DNA of 64,000 bases. Origin: JBNKVT01 sp050299335. GTDB taxonomy: Bacteria > Pseudomonadota > Alphaproteobacteria > Rhodobacterales > Rhodobacteraceae. Location of the stretch: assembly GCA_050299335.1 (NCBI GenBank), contig JBNKVT010000030.1, forward strand, positions 62,001-126,000, given 5' to 3'. Below are positions 1 through 9,239 of the stretch, in pieces. Each line of letters starts with the position of its first letter. Positions within the stretch are counted from its first letter, which is position 1. The notes under the pieces were generated by a model, which was not told the origin of the DNA, ran no database searches, and was given only the letters and a program-made list of their open reading frames with translations. The position numbers and the translations under genes are program-made.

Positions 1-397
1 CCGCCCGGACCATATGCGGCCAGGGTTCGACCTCGTTGATCATGTTCTGATAGGCCCCTGTGCGTTCGAGCTTGTCGAGCGCAATGGCCGCCGTGAACTT
101 CCGCGCATAAACCGGTGCCTGCAACTGCGGCATCAGGATCCCCAGCGCCCCGACATGGTCCTCATGGGCATGGGTGATGAAGATCGCCTCCAGCCGGTCG
201 GCCCGTTCGGCGATGAAACCGGGATCGGCCATGATGAGATCAACGCCGGGCGAGGTCTCCATGTTCGGGAAGGTCACACCGACATCGACGAGGATGAAGC
301 GCTGGTCCCCCACCGGCCCGTAGCCGTAGAGATACATGTTCATGCCGATCTCGCCCGCGCCCCCCAGGGGCAGATAGGTGAGTTTTTCACTGCTCAT
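1..397 (-). CDS. rnj: Ribonuclease J, N-terminal part (truncated by window edge)
   Basis: First 132 codons of a metallo-beta-lactamase-fold RNase J, a 5'-to-3' exo/endoribonuclease of RNA maturation and decay. The start ATG (397-395) gives MSSEKLTYLPLGGAGEIGMN, the typical RNase J opening. The metal-binding motif appears as THAHEDHVGALG. The rest lies left of the window. It follows coaX by 5 nt on the same strand, and birA-coaX-rnj is a familiar block downstream of nuo in this family. The alternative, a general MBL hydrolase, is unlikely because the opening and HAHEDH spacing are characteristic. Confidence 0.93.
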   Translation of the reverse strand, partial: MSSEKLTYLPLGGAGEIGMNMYLYGYGPVGDQRFILVDVGVTFPNMETSPGVDLIMADPGFIAERADRLEAIFITHAHEDHVGALGILMPQLQAPVYARKFTAAIALDKLERTGAYQNMINEVEPWPHMVRA

Positions 398-402
398 ATT
401 GG

Positions 403-1170
403 TCAGTCTTTCTTGTTGCGGGCATGGATCAGCTCCAGCCCGTGAATGGTCAGGTCGGTGTCGATATGGTCGAAGATATCCGTGCCCTGGTCGAACAGCG
501 TCGACAACCCGCCGGTGCCGATCACCTTCATCTCCGCCCCATGCTCGGCGGCGATCCGGGCGCAGAGCCCCTCGATCATCGAGATATAGCCCCAGTAGAT
601 CCCCGACTGCATGCAGGCCCGCGTATTGGTGCCGATCACCTGCTCGGGCCGGGTGACATCGATATAGGGCAGCGCGGCGGCGGCATCCGACAGCGCCTTC
701 AGCGACAGGTTTACCCCGGGCGCGATGATGCCACCGACATAGGCCCCGTCCCCGGCGACCACGTCAAAGGTTGTGGCAGTGCCGAAATCGACGACGATGA
801 GGTTGCCCCCGAACAGGTCATGGGCGGCGACGGTATTGACCAGCCGGTCGGCACCGACATGGGTATCGCGATCGACCCGGACAGGCACGCCGAGATCGAC
901 CTCTGGCTTGCCGACGACCATCGGTCGGGTGCCGAAATAGCGGTCCGAGAGGACCCGAAGATTGAAGACCACCTGCGGCACCACCGACGAGATGATGACC
1001 GACGAGACCTCCGCCTCGATCCCCTCATGCTCCATCAGCTGCTTCAGCCAGACGAAATATTCATCCGCCGTGCGGCCATGATTGGTCTGACAACGCCAGA
1101 AGGTCCGCACGCCCTCGCCGATCAGCGCGAAGACGGTGTTGGTATTGCCGACATCAATGGCGAGAAGCAT
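403..1170 (-). CDS. coaX: Type III pantothenate kinase
   Basis: 255-residue CoaX, which phosphorylates pantothenate in the first step of coenzyme A synthesis, in the cytoplasm. The N-terminal phosphate loop reads DVGNTNTVF. The central ASKHA motifs GADRLVN and VDFGTATTFDVV are present, and a GTGG motif lies near the C-terminus, so the fold is complete and of normal length. It starts at ATG 1170, 10 nt after birA, and is probably part of the tail of the nuo transcript. Nothing unusual was seen. Confidence 0.95.
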   Translation of the reverse strand: MLLAIDVGNTNTVFALIGEGVRTFWRCQTNHGRTADEYFVWLKQLMEHEGIEAEVSSVIISSVVPQVVFNLRVLSDRYFGTRPMVVGKPEVDLGVPVRVDRDTHVGADRLVNTVAAHDLFGGNLIVVDFGTATTFDVVAGDGAYVGGIIAPGVNLSLKALSDAAAALPYIDVTRPEQVIGTNTRACMQSGIYWGYISMIEGLCARIAAEHGAEMKVIGTGGLSTLFDQGTDIFDHIDTDLTIHGLELIHARNKKD

Positions 1171-1180
1171 GGGCTTGCCC

Positions 1181-1939
1181 TCAGATATGCCCCTGGGGTT
1201 GCGGGAAATAGACCTCGGCGGCGGGGATCACATGCCGGGTCCGGCCTTCGGTCAGGATCAGAGACCCCATATCGTCGATCGTGTCAAATCGCCCGGTAAT
1301 CTCGCGCCCCGGCAGCCTTGCGGTGATCTCTTCGCCCAGCCGCGCGGCATGGGCCAGCCAGTCGGCGCGGATCGCGGCGAAACCGTCCCCGAACTGCGCC
1401 TCGCGGGCGGCGAAGGCGGTCGCGAGATGGTCGAGGAAATCCACCTGGCCGACCGAGATCCCCAGTTCCGGCTTCAGCGCGCAGGGCGGGGTGCGGTCAG
1501 AGGGCGCAGGCGGCGGGGCCATCTGCAGGTTGACCCCCATGCCGATGGCAAGAACCTGCGCGTCGCGGTGGCTCTCCAGCAGGATGCCGACCAGCTTGCG
1601 CCCCCTCAGCAGCACATCATTGGGCCACTTCAGCGTGAATACATCCTCGCGCCCTGTCAGCCCCACCAGCGCATCGCGCATCGCCAGTGCGGCCACGAAG
1701 GACCGCTGCGCCGCCGCCACCGGATCGCCATGGGTCCTCAGCACATGGGTAGCAGCGAAATTTCCCACCGGATCGCTCCAGGCATTGCCCCGGCGACCCT
1801 TCCCGGCGGTCTGGCGGCGGGCCATGATCCACAGCGGCAGCTCGGCCCCGTCCGCGATCTGGCGGGCAGCCTCGGTCATGGTCGAGTCGAGCTCGTCGAA
1901 GATCAGCCGCCCGGTATCGGGCGGCCAGTTGCCTTGCAT
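1181..1939 (-). CDS. birA: Biotin--[acetyl-CoA carboxylase] ligase
   Basis: 252-residue monofunctional biotin protein ligase that charges the AccB carrier protein. It has the adenylation-site motif GRRGNAW, the catalytic-domain segment LKWPNDVLL and the biotin-binding stretch GILLES. It lacks the N-terminal winged helix of the E. coli enzyme, so it is a ligase only and not a repressor. The start ATG overlaps the nuoN stop by one base (TGATG), implying translational coupling to complex I. Confidence 0.94.
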   Translation of the reverse strand: MQGNWPPDTGRLIFDELDSTMTEAARQIADGAELPLWIMARRQTAGKGRRGNAWSDPVGNFAATHVLRTHGDPVAAAQRSFVAALAMRDALVGLTGREDVFTLKWPNDVLLRGRKLVGILLESHRDAQVLAIGMGVNLQMAPPPAPSDRTPPCALKPELGISVGQVDFLDHLATAFAAREAQFGDGFAAIRADWLAHAARLGEEITARLPGREITGRFDTIDDMGSLILTEGRTRHVIPAAEVYFPQPQGHI

Positions 1940-3378
1940 CAGTTGACCAACGTCGCGGCGGCAATCGCCGCAATACCGTCAACCCCGAAGAGGTTGATGA
2001 CCCCGGCCAGCATCGCAAAGGACGACCCGCCGAGGAACACCCAATGGGTCAGCGAGATACGGCCGTTCAGGACATCCGACTCCTCACCAAAATACATCAG
2101 GAAGACGATGCGGAGGTAATAGTAGGCTCCGATCACCGAAGCGATCACTCCGCCGATGGCTAGCCATGTCAGCCCTGCATCGACGGCGGCGAGCAGCACA
2201 TAATACTTCCCAAAGAACCCGACCAGCGGCGGCACGCCCGCCAGCGAGAACATCAGCACGGCCAGCGCGAACGCCCTTCCCGGCTCGCGCCGCGAATACA
2301 TTCCCAGCGACGAGATATCCATGATCGGCGTACCGTCGCGGCTCATGTTGAGGATGAAGGCGAAGACGCCGATATTCATGGTGACGTAGATGGCGAGGTA
2401 GATCAGCAGCGACTGCACCCCCTGCTCGGTCCCCGCCGCCAGCCCCATCAGCGCGAAACCCATATGCGAGATCGAGGAATAGGCCATCAGGCGCTTGATA
2501 TTGGTCTGGCCGATGGCGGCGATAGCGCCGAGGAACATCGACAAGATGGCCAGAAGCGACAGGATCTGCTGCCAGTCGGCGACCGCGCCGCCGAAGGCCT
2601 CGAACAGGACGCGGGCGAACATGGCCGCGGCGGCGACCTTGGGCGCGGTGGCAAAGAAGGCGGTGACCGGGATCGGCGAGCCTTCGTAGACGTCCGGCGT
2701 CCACATGTGGAACGGCACGGCGGAGACCTTGAAGGCCATGCCGGTGCAGAGGAAGACGAGCCCGATCAAGAGGCCGAAGGACAGGTGTTCGGTGGTGCGG
2801 ATCACCGAAGCGATGCCGTCGAAGGTGGTGGTGCCGGCAAAGCCATAGGTCAGCGACGCGCCGTAGAGCAGCAGGCCCGAGGACAGCGCCCCGAGGACAA
2901 AATATTTCAGCCCCGCCTCGGTCGAGCGCAACGAGTCCCGGCGGAAGGACGCAACGACATAAAGCGCCAGCGACTGCAGTTCCAGACCCAGATACAGCAC
3001 CATCAGATCCCCGGCCGAAACCATGGTCATCATGCCGATCACCGACAGGGTAATCAGCACCGGAAACTCGTATTTCAACAGCCCGTAGCGGTCCAGATAA
3101 TCCTGTGCCAGCGTCAGGATCGCCGCCGCGCCCCAGAGGATCATCACCTTGGAGAACCGCGCGAACCCGTCATTGATGAAGCTGCCCTCGAAGGCTGTCT
3201 TCTCGCCCGGCGCCATCAGCCCGACCCAGAAGCCGGTCAGGACCAGCGCCGCAACGGTGGCCCAGAGGATCAGCCGTGAAAGGTCGACCTTGGCATAGAC
3301 CCCGACCATCAGGGCGGCCATCGCATAGACCGCGAGGCTGACCTCGGGAAGAACGACGGAGAGGTTCTGGGAAATCAT
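1939..3378 (-). CDS. nuoN: NADH-quinone oxidoreductase subunit N
   Basis: 479-residue antiporter-like proton-pumping subunit of the complex I membrane arm. About 14 hydrophobic helices can be traced, with the conserved KVSAVPFHMWTPDVYEGSP segment and KRLMAYSSISHMGF in the discontinuous-helix regions. The ATG at 3378 was chosen because it follows a purine-rich GAGGAGAGCAAG and gives the usual MISQNL-type opening; a longer reading frame upstream has no membrane character. It is the last nuo gene, 10 nt after nuoM. Confidence 0.96.
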   Translation of the reverse strand: MISQNLSVVLPEVSLAVYAMAALMVGVYAKVDLSRLILWATVAALVLTGFWVGLMAPGEKTAFEGSFINDGFARFSKVMILWGAAAILTLAQDYLDRYGLLKYEFPVLITLSVIGMMTMVSAGDLMVLYLGLELQSLALYVVASFRRDSLRSTEAGLKYFVLGALSSGLLLYGASLTYGFAGTTTFDGIASVIRTTEHLSFGLLIGLVFLCTGMAFKVSAVPFHMWTPDVYEGSPIPVTAFFATAPKVAAAAMFARVLFEAFGGAVADWQQILSLLAILSMFLGAIAAIGQTNIKRLMAYSSISHMGFALMGLAAGTEQGVQSLLIYLAIYVTMNIGVFAFILNMSRDGTPIMDISSLGMYSRREPGRAFALAVLMFSLAGVPPLVGFFGKYYVLLAAVDAGLTWLAIGGVIASVIGAYYYLRIVFLMYFGEESDVLNGRISLTHWVFLGGSSFAMLAGVINLFGVDGIAAIAAATLVN

Positions 3379-3388
3379 CTTGCTCTCC

Positions 3389-4942
3389 TCAATGCCCGGT
3401 TTCAGCGAACTCGGTCGCCGGGACGGCCTGTTCAAGCGCCGCCGTGTAGGTATCCACAAGCTCCTGCGACGCCGGCCCGATCAGGTCGAGCACCAGCGCC
3501 GGGTAGACCCCGAGAATGATCGTCCCCGCCACCAGCGGCGCGAACAGCCATTTCTCGCGCGGGGTCATGTCGTTGATCTGCTTCAGGCTCTCCTTGATGA
3601 GGTCGCCGAAGACCACGCGCCGGTAGAGATAAAGCGCATAGGCCGCCGACAGGATCACCCCCGTCGCGGCAAAGAACGCCACCCATGTATTGGCCTGGAA
3701 GGCTCCGGACATGGTCAGGAACACGCCGACGAAGCCGGATGTGCCGGGAAGCCCCACATTGCCCATGGTGAACAGCATGAAAATGAGGGCAAAGGCCGGC
3801 ATGCGGATGACGAGGCCGCCATAGGCCTCGATATCGCGAGTATGCATGCGGTCATAGATGACGCCGACCGACAGGAACAGCGCGCCCGAAATAAACCCGT
3901 GGCTCAGCATCTGGAAGATCGCCCCGTCGATACCCTGCCGGTTGGCCGCGAATATCCCCATGGTCACGAAACCCATATGGGCGACCGAGGAATAGGCGAT
4001 CAGCTTCTTCATGTCCTCCTGCACCATCGCGACCAGCGAGGTGTAGATGATGGCGATCACCGACAGCGTGAAGACGAAATTCGCCATCAGGTCGGAGGCC
4101 ACCGGGAACATCGGGATGGAAAACCGCAGGAACCCGTAGCCGCCCATTTTCAGAAGGATCGCCGCCAGCACCACCGAGCCTGCCGTCGGAGCCTGAACGT
4201 GCGCATCGGGCAGCCAGGTATGCACCGGCCACATCGGCATCTTCACGGCAAAGCTCGCAAAGAACGCCAGGAACAGCAGCGTCTGCACCCCGCCGATGAT
4301 ATGGAAGCCCAAGACAGTGATCGTGTCATAGGCAAACCGGTGATCCAGCAGGGCCACGATATCCGTCGTCCCCGCCTGCACATACATCGCCACCATGGCG
4401 ACCAGCATCAGGACCGAGCCGAGGAAGGTGTAGAGGAAGAATTTGAACGCCGCATAGATGCGTTCCTTGCCGCCCCAGATGCCGACGATCAGGAACATCG
4501 GGATCAGGCCGGCCTCGAAGAACAGGTAGAAGAGGATCAGGTCCAGCGCACAGAACACACCGATCATCAGCGTTTCCAGCACCAGAAAGGCAATCATGTA
4601 TTCCTTGACCCGGTGCTTCACATCCCAGCTTGCACCGATGACAATCGGCATCAGGAAGGTGGTCAGCAAGACAAACAGGATCGACAGCCCGTCCACGCCC
4701 ATCTTGTAGGTCAGCCCGCCCAGCCATTCCCGTTCTTCCACCAGCTGGAAACCGGGCTGCGACGCGTCGAAATCGGCGAGCATCCCCAGCGACAGCAGGA
4801 AAGTGAACCCGGTGGTAATCAGCGCCACCCATTTGGCGTTCTTCTGCGCCGCCTCATCCTCGCCCCTTAGGACGAACATCAGAACCGCAGCCCCGATCAG
4901 CGGCACGAAAGTAATCAGTGAAAGCAGTGGCAGGCCTTCCAT
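3389..4942 (-). CDS. nuoM: NADH-quinone oxidoreductase subunit M
   Basis: 517-residue antiporter-like subunit of the complex I membrane arm. The motif MPMWPVHTWLPDAHVQAPTA and the following KKLIAYSSVAHMGFVTMG are the signature of the NuoM/ND4 proton channel. Length and predicted topology (about 14 helices) are normal. Its ATG shares one base with the nuoL stop (TGATG), so it is translationally coupled to nuoL. Confidence 0.97.
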   Translation of the reverse strand: MEGLPLLSLITFVPLIGAAVLMFVLRGEDEAAQKNAKWVALITTGFTFLLSLGMLADFDASQPGFQLVEEREWLGGLTYKMGVDGLSILFVLLTTFLMPIVIGASWDVKHRVKEYMIAFLVLETLMIGVFCALDLILFYLFFEAGLIPMFLIVGIWGGKERIYAAFKFFLYTFLGSVLMLVAMVAMYVQAGTTDIVALLDHRFAYDTITVLGFHIIGGVQTLLFLAFFASFAVKMPMWPVHTWLPDAHVQAPTAGSVVLAAILLKMGGYGFLRFSIPMFPVASDLMANFVFTLSVIAIIYTSLVAMVQEDMKKLIAYSSVAHMGFVTMGIFAANRQGIDGAIFQMLSHGFISGALFLSVGVIYDRMHTRDIEAYGGLVIRMPAFALIFMLFTMGNVGLPGTSGFVGVFLTMSGAFQANTWVAFFAATGVILSAAYALYLYRRVVFGDLIKESLKQINDMTPREKWLFAPLVAGTIILGVYPALVLDLIGPASQELVDTYTAALEQAVPATEFAETGH

Positions 4943-6915
4943 CAGCTGCCTCCCCGGATTGCAAGCCAGGTGATCAGCGCGGCCAGACCGACGATCATCG
5001 CAAAGGCGTAGTGGAAGATGTAACCCGACTGGGCGCGACCGGCGAGCCGGGTCAGGTAGGGCACGATCCCCATCGCCAGCCCGTTGATGCCGCCGTCAAT
5101 CGTGCCGCCATCGCCCTTCTTCCAGAAGAACCGGCCGATGCGGAAGGCGGGGCGGACGAAGAGGAAGTCGTAGATCTCGTCGAAATACCACTTGTTGAGC
5201 AGGAAGCGGTAGGCCGGTTGGTTGGCCTCGGCCAGCTTGCCGGGCAGCTCGGGCCGGGCCATGTAGAACAGATAGGAAAGGCCGAGCCCCAGCAGCATGG
5301 CGACGAAGGGGGCCAGCTTGACCCAGACCGGCACCTCGTGAACGTCGTGCAACACGTGGTTGGTTTCGTGGTTCATATAGATGGCGGGGCCGAAGAATTC
5401 CTCGGCATGGTGGCCGACGAAATCGCCGAAGAAAACCATTCCGGCCAGCACCGAACCGACCATCAGCACGATCAGTGGCACGGTCATGGTGCGCGGGCTT
5501 TCATGGGCGTGCTCATGGGTGTGCTTGTCGCCGCGCGGCTCGCCATAGAAGGTCATGAAGATCAGCCGCCAGGAATAGAAGCTGGTCAGGGCGGCCGCAA
5601 TCACCAGCATCCAGAAGGCGTAGGCGGAATGCCCCGCATAGGCCCCCTCGATGATCGCGTCCTTGGACACGAACCCGGCGAAGCCGAGGGGCATCTCGCC
5701 GATATGCACCAGCGGAATGCCGACGCCGGTAATCGCCAGCGTGCCGATCATCATCGCCCAGAAGGTGACGGGGATCTTGTCCTTCAGCCCGCCATAATTC
5801 CGCATGTCCTGCTCGTGATGCATCGCATGGATAACCGACCCCGCCCCAAGGAACAGCATCGCCTTGAAGGCGGCATGGGTGAACAGATGGAACATCGCCG
5901 CCTGATAGAAGCCAACCCCGGCAGCGGCGAACATGTAGCCGAGCTGCGAACAGGTCGAATAGGCGATCACGCGCTTGATATCGTTCTGCACCAGACCCAC
6001 CGTCGCGGCAAAGAACGCCGTCGACGCGCCGATGGCGGTGATGAACATCAGCGTCCAGGGCGCGTATTCCATCAAGGGCGACATGCGGCAGACCAGAAAG
6101 ACACCGGCGGTGACCATGGTCGCGGCATGGATCAGCGCCGACACCGGCGTCGGGCCCTCCATCGCGTCCGGAAGCCATGTATGCAGGAACAGCTGCGCCG
6201 ACTTGCCCATGGCGCCGATGAACAGCAAGAGCGCGGCGGTCTCGGCGGCGTTGAAATCATGGCCGAGGAAATTGATCGAGGTCTCCGACAGGTGATGCGC
6301 CTGGCCGAAGATCACGTCGAACTCGATGCTGTCGGTCAGGTAGAACAGCGCGAAGATCCCCAGCGCAAAGCCGAAATCGCCGACCCGGTTCACGACGAAG
6401 GCCTTGATCGCGGCGGCATTGGCCGAGGGCTTGCGGTAGTAGAAGCCGATCAAGAGGTAGGATGCGACACCAACCCCCTCCCAGCCGAAGAACATCTGCA
6501 GCAGGTTGTTCGAGGTGACCAGCGCCAGCATCGAGAAGGTGAAGAACGACAGATACGCGAAAAAGCGCGGCTTGTAGCTCTCGCCCTCCTTCCACTGCGG
6601 ATCGTGGTCCATGTAGCCGAAACTGTAGAGATGCACGAGCGCCGAGACCGTTGTCACCACCACCAGCATCACCGCCGTCAGCGTATCCAGCCTGATCGCC
6701 CAGTCCGAGGTCATCGACCCGGACACGATCCAGCGCATCACCTGGAACTTCTCGACCTGCCCGTGATGGCCGAAGAACACGATCCAGGACAGAAGGGCCG
6801 CCAGGAACAGCAGCGACGTCGCGGTGATGATCGCCGCCTTCTCGCCGATGAACCTGTGGCCGAAGCCGCAGATCAGCGCGCCGATGAGCGGGGCGAAGAG
6901 GATGAGTGTCGGCAT
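4942..6915 (-). CDS. nuoL: NADH-quinone oxidoreductase subunit L
   Basis: 657-residue distal antiporter-like subunit of complex I. It shows FLHTWLPDAMEGPTPVSALI, the KRVIAYSTCSQLGYMF half-channel and a C-terminal extension matching the lateral helix that braces NuoM and NuoN. A His-rich loop (HTHEHAHES) lies between late helices. Spacing to nuoK is 3 nt and nuoM overlaps its stop. Long open frames on the opposite strand here are codon-bias shadows. Confidence 0.97.
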   Translation of the reverse strand: MPTLILFAPLIGALICGFGHRFIGEKAAIITATSLLFLAALLSWIVFFGHHGQVEKFQVMRWIVSGSMTSDWAIRLDTLTAVMLVVVTTVSALVHLYSFGYMDHDPQWKEGESYKPRFFAYLSFFTFSMLALVTSNNLLQMFFGWEGVGVASYLLIGFYYRKPSANAAAIKAFVVNRVGDFGFALGIFALFYLTDSIEFDVIFGQAHHLSETSINFLGHDFNAAETAALLLFIGAMGKSAQLFLHTWLPDAMEGPTPVSALIHAATMVTAGVFLVCRMSPLMEYAPWTLMFITAIGASTAFFAATVGLVQNDIKRVIAYSTCSQLGYMFAAAGVGFYQAAMFHLFTHAAFKAMLFLGAGSVIHAMHHEQDMRNYGGLKDKIPVTFWAMMIGTLAITGVGIPLVHIGEMPLGFAGFVSKDAIIEGAYAGHSAYAFWMLVIAAALTSFYSWRLIFMTFYGEPRGDKHTHEHAHESPRTMTVPLIVLMVGSVLAGMVFFGDFVGHHAEEFFGPAIYMNHETNHVLHDVHEVPVWVKLAPFVAMLLGLGLSYLFYMARPELPGKLAEANQPAYRFLLNKWYFDEIYDFLFVRPAFRIGRFFWKKGDGGTIDGGINGLAMGIVPYLTRLAGRAQSGYIFHYAFAMIVGLAALITWLAIRGGS

Positions 6916-6918
6916 GGA

Positions 6919-7224
6919 TCAGCCCTTCATCACGTTGACGTCTTCGACAGCGATCGTGCCGGTATTGCGGAAGAAACAGACGAGGATGGCGAGGCCAATC
7001 GCGGCCTCGGCGGCGGCGACGGTCAGCACGAACAGGGTGAAGACCTGGCCGACGAGATCGCCGAGGAAAGCCGAGAAAGCCACGAAGTTGATATTCACGG
7101 CCAGCAGCATCAGTTCGATCGACATCAGAATGACGATGACGTTCTTGCGGTTCACGAAGATGCCGAAGACGCCAATGACGAACAGGATCGCCGCGACGGT
7201 GAGATAGTGTTCAATGCCGATCAT
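6919..7224 (-). CDS. nuoK: NADH-quinone oxidoreductase subunit K
   Basis: 101-residue, three-helix subunit of the complex I membrane arm (ND4L). The second helix carries the conserved acidic residue in the ILMSIELMLLAVN segment, and a second Glu sits in AAEAAIGLAI; both belong to the central proton-translocation axis. Length is exactly typical. Its ATG overlaps the stop of the preceding inserted lipoprotein gene by 4 nt (ATGA), so ribosomes finishing the lipoprotein could reinitiate here. Confidence 0.97.
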   Translation of the reverse strand: MIGIEHYLTVAAILFVIGVFGIFVNRKNVIVILMSIELMLLAVNINFVAFSAFLGDLVGQVFTLFVLTVAAAEAAIGLAILVCFFRNTGTIAVEDVNVMKG

Positions 7225-7736
7225 GTTTCCGCCTCATAGGGTGTCTTGTCGCCGCGAAGTTCGGGATAGAAAAGCTTGCAGCCGCAGGTCTCCTCACCCG
7301 AATATGATGAGAAATCATTTGGTATACCGTATTCGTCCGCTCTTTCTTGCAGGTAGACGAGGGTCGCAGCCTCATCCGGATGAGGTACAAAGTTCAAGAA
7401 CGCTTGTACCTCCTGTTCCATATTGAGTTTTACCGACCCGTCCTGCCGCCTCATTTCTGAAGTCAGGTTGAGCGCATCACCTTTTTCACAGTCGAAAATG
7501 ACAAATGAAGTTTCTGTCCCATCCTGAATCTGCAAGCCTCCGAAGAACCCAGTTCCCCTTCGCAATTCATCAATGCGAAACGAGACAAATCCGCTGCCCA
7601 AGTCGTCGGTTTCAGTAAAAGACGCGTGTGGCGTCCAGAGGTCACATTCCTTCGCACCGGTTGTCGTGGCGCAACCGAAAGCGACTACGGCAGAGAAGAT
7701 GCCGGAAAATCTCAACAGATTCTGTTGTCTGATCAT
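7221..7736 (-). CDS. Putative lipoprotein inserted between nuoJ and nuoK
   Basis: 171 residues beginning MIRQQNLLRFSGIFSAVV; a hydrophobic stretch ends AFGC, an acceptable lipobox, so the mature protein probably starts at that Cys and is lipid-anchored. I do not recognise a family. A C-terminal CGC pair suggests a disulfide. The ATG at 7736 was chosen over a longer frame because it places the signal peptide at the N-terminus. Local base composition is lower in GC (about 48% over 7501-7560) than the nuo genes, hinting at later acquisition. Its stop overlaps the nuoK start. Confidence 0.7.
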   Translation of the reverse strand: MIRQQNLLRFSGIFSAVVAFGCATTTGAKECDLWTPHASFTETDDLGSGFVSFRIDELRRGTGFFGGLQIQDGTETSFVIFDCEKGDALNLTSEMRRQDGSVKLNMEQEVQAFLNFVPHPDEAATLVYLQERADEYGIPNDFSSYSGEETCGCKLFYPELRGDKTPYEAET

Positions 7737-7744
7737 CCCGCCCC

Positions 7745-8152
7745 TCACAATCCGCACGCATAGCGCGCAATGGAATATTCGATGGTGCCGGGAACCAGCC
7801 TCTGCGCCGCGGCCTGGCCGGAACGCGTGTGCTCGCTCAGCCTGCGGGTGTTCTCCCCCTCGCCCAGATCGCGCATGATATCCTGATCGCAATGATAGGT
7901 CCGGCTGAGATACCAGGTCCCGTTCGCATCATCGCGGCGCACCACGATATCGGCCCAGGGCCGGCGCGCGACCTTGTAGGCCGACAGCAGCGAATAGCGG
8001 GCCTCCGGCGCCTCGGGAACCGGGATCACCGAGCGGGTATCGCCCTGAAAACTCCGGCCCTCGCGGTAGGTCTTGACCGGCAGGGTCTGCGCCCAGACCA
8101 TTCCGGTGCCGAGGAGCAGAAACGCCAGTATGGCAGGCAGGAGCGGCATCAT
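7745..8152 (-). CDS. Exported protein of unknown function between nuoJ and nuoK
   Basis: 135 residues with a clear Sec signal peptide ending near VWAQ (residues 1-22), so it is probably periplasmic. Two cysteines (YHCDQD and ARYACGL) could form a disulfide. No family is recognised. The start at 8152 overlaps the nuoJ stop by 4 nt (ATGA), the tight coupling seen throughout the inserts in this operon. An assembly or stability role for complex I is conceivable only from position. Confidence 0.72.
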   Translation of the reverse strand: MMPLLPAILAFLLLGTGMVWAQTLPVKTYREGRSFQGDTRSVIPVPEAPEARYSLLSAYKVARRPWADIVVRRDDANGTWYLSRTYHCDQDIMRDLGEGENTRRLSEHTRSGQAAAQRLVPGTIEYSIARYACGL

Positions 8153-8763
8153 ATCCCCTGCCCCGGCTTGACATCGACCAGCTCGACCGATTTCGCCGGA
8201 TCGCGGTAGATCTGCGCCAGAATGCTCTGCCGCTTGATATCCGGACGATGCCGCAGGGTCAGGACGATGGCCCCGACCATGGCGACAAACAGCACGAGGC
8301 CGGCGGCCTGGAAGAGGAAGACGTATTTGGTGTAGATCAGCTCGCCGAGGGCTGCGGTATTATGCAGATCCTCCGGTGCCGGGGTCACCGCATCCCGCAT
8401 CGACAGCGCCGTTTCGGAGATTTCCCAGGCCCCGAAGGCAAAGCCCAGTTCCACAAGGATCACCACCCCGATCAGCAGGCCGATGGGTGTATAGCGGGAC
8501 AACTCCCCGCGCAGCTCGGCGAAATCGACGTCCAGCATCATGACGACGAACAGAAACAGCACCGCCACCGCGCCGACATAGACGATCACCAGCAGCATGG
8601 CGACGAACTCCGCCCCCAGCAGCACGAACAGCCCCGCCGAGGAGATGAAGGTCAGGATCAGCCACAGGACCGAATGCACCGGATTGCGGCTGAGCACCAC
8701 GAAGGACCCCGCCACGATGGCGACAATCGAGAACAGGTAGAAGGCGAAGGTGGCAAATCCCAT
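8149..8763 (-). CDS. nuoJ: NADH-quinone oxidoreductase subunit J
   Basis: 204-residue five-helix complex I subunit (ND6). The start MGFATFAFYLFSIVAIVAG is standard and the third helix carries the conserved VIVYVGAVAVLFLFVVMML. The ATG at 8763 was chosen because upstream in-frame codons give a charged, non-conserved extension. It lies 2 nt after the DUF4259 gene and overlaps the following exported-protein gene. Confidence 0.96.
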   Translation of the reverse strand: MGFATFAFYLFSIVAIVAGSFVVLSRNPVHSVLWLILTFISSAGLFVLLGAEFVAMLLVIVYVGAVAVLFLFVVMMLDVDFAELRGELSRYTPIGLLIGVVILVELGFAFGAWEISETALSMRDAVTPAPEDLHNTAALGELIYTKYVFLFQAAGLVLFVAMVGAIVLTLRHRPDIKRQSILAQIYRDPAKSVELVDVKPGQGI

Positions 8764-8765
8764 AT

Positions 8766-9227
8766 TCAGTTCTCCTCCGACGCGGCGGCCTTGAGACGCA
8801 ATCCCAGATCCTTCACTGCGGCCATGAAGCTTTGGAAATCCGCCTCGTCCACGCCGTCTTCCATCCACAGCATCGGCAGCTCCGACATGACTTGCTGGCC
8901 GTCGGGCGTCTGGCCCATTACCGTGACCGCCGCCTTGATGGCACGGTTGGCGATATCGTCAAGCGCCTTCACCGCAGGCGCATGGGCCATGAGTGAGGCA
9001 AGACGTTCGTCATCAAGCCCGGAAGCAGGCTTTCCGAGTGCGGCTGCCACGACTTCCGCCGCGGCAAGCGCGATGGAACCCGCAGGTGCAGTGATCATGC
9101 CCGATGACGCGGCGTCGTGAACGTTCTTCAACGCCGTTTCCACCGCCGAAGCACCATTGTCCTCGTACTGCCACAGCCAGTCACCGGCATCGTCGTTCTC
9201 GAATATTCCCGTTCCCCAGGCGCCCAT
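8766..9227 (-). CDS. DUF4259-family protein inserted between nuoI and nuoJ
   Basis: 153 residues opening MGAWGTGIFENDDAGDWLW, the diagnostic start of DUF4259 proteins, a small cytoplasmic family of unknown function scattered across bacteria. The rest is helical and Ala-rich with no catalytic motif I can see. No signal peptide. It is not a recognised complex I component, and its position inside nuo with 2 nt to nuoJ is unusual. The family assignment rests on the N-terminal signature from memory. Confidence 0.8.
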   Translation of the reverse strand: MGAWGTGIFENDDAGDWLWQYEDNGASAVETALKNVHDAASSGMITAPAGSIALAAAEVVAAALGKPASGLDDERLASLMAHAPAVKALDDIANRAIKAAVTVMGQTPDGQQVMSELPMLWMEDGVDEADFQSFMAAVKDLGLRLKAAASEEN

Positions 9228-9239
9228 GTCGCTGATCCT

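Noticed and set aside
4918..7239. 773-codon open frame on the plus strand opposite nuoL/nuoK
   Set aside because: Rich in His, Gln, Glu and Arg with no domain; it is the antisense shadow of high-GC membrane-protein codons.
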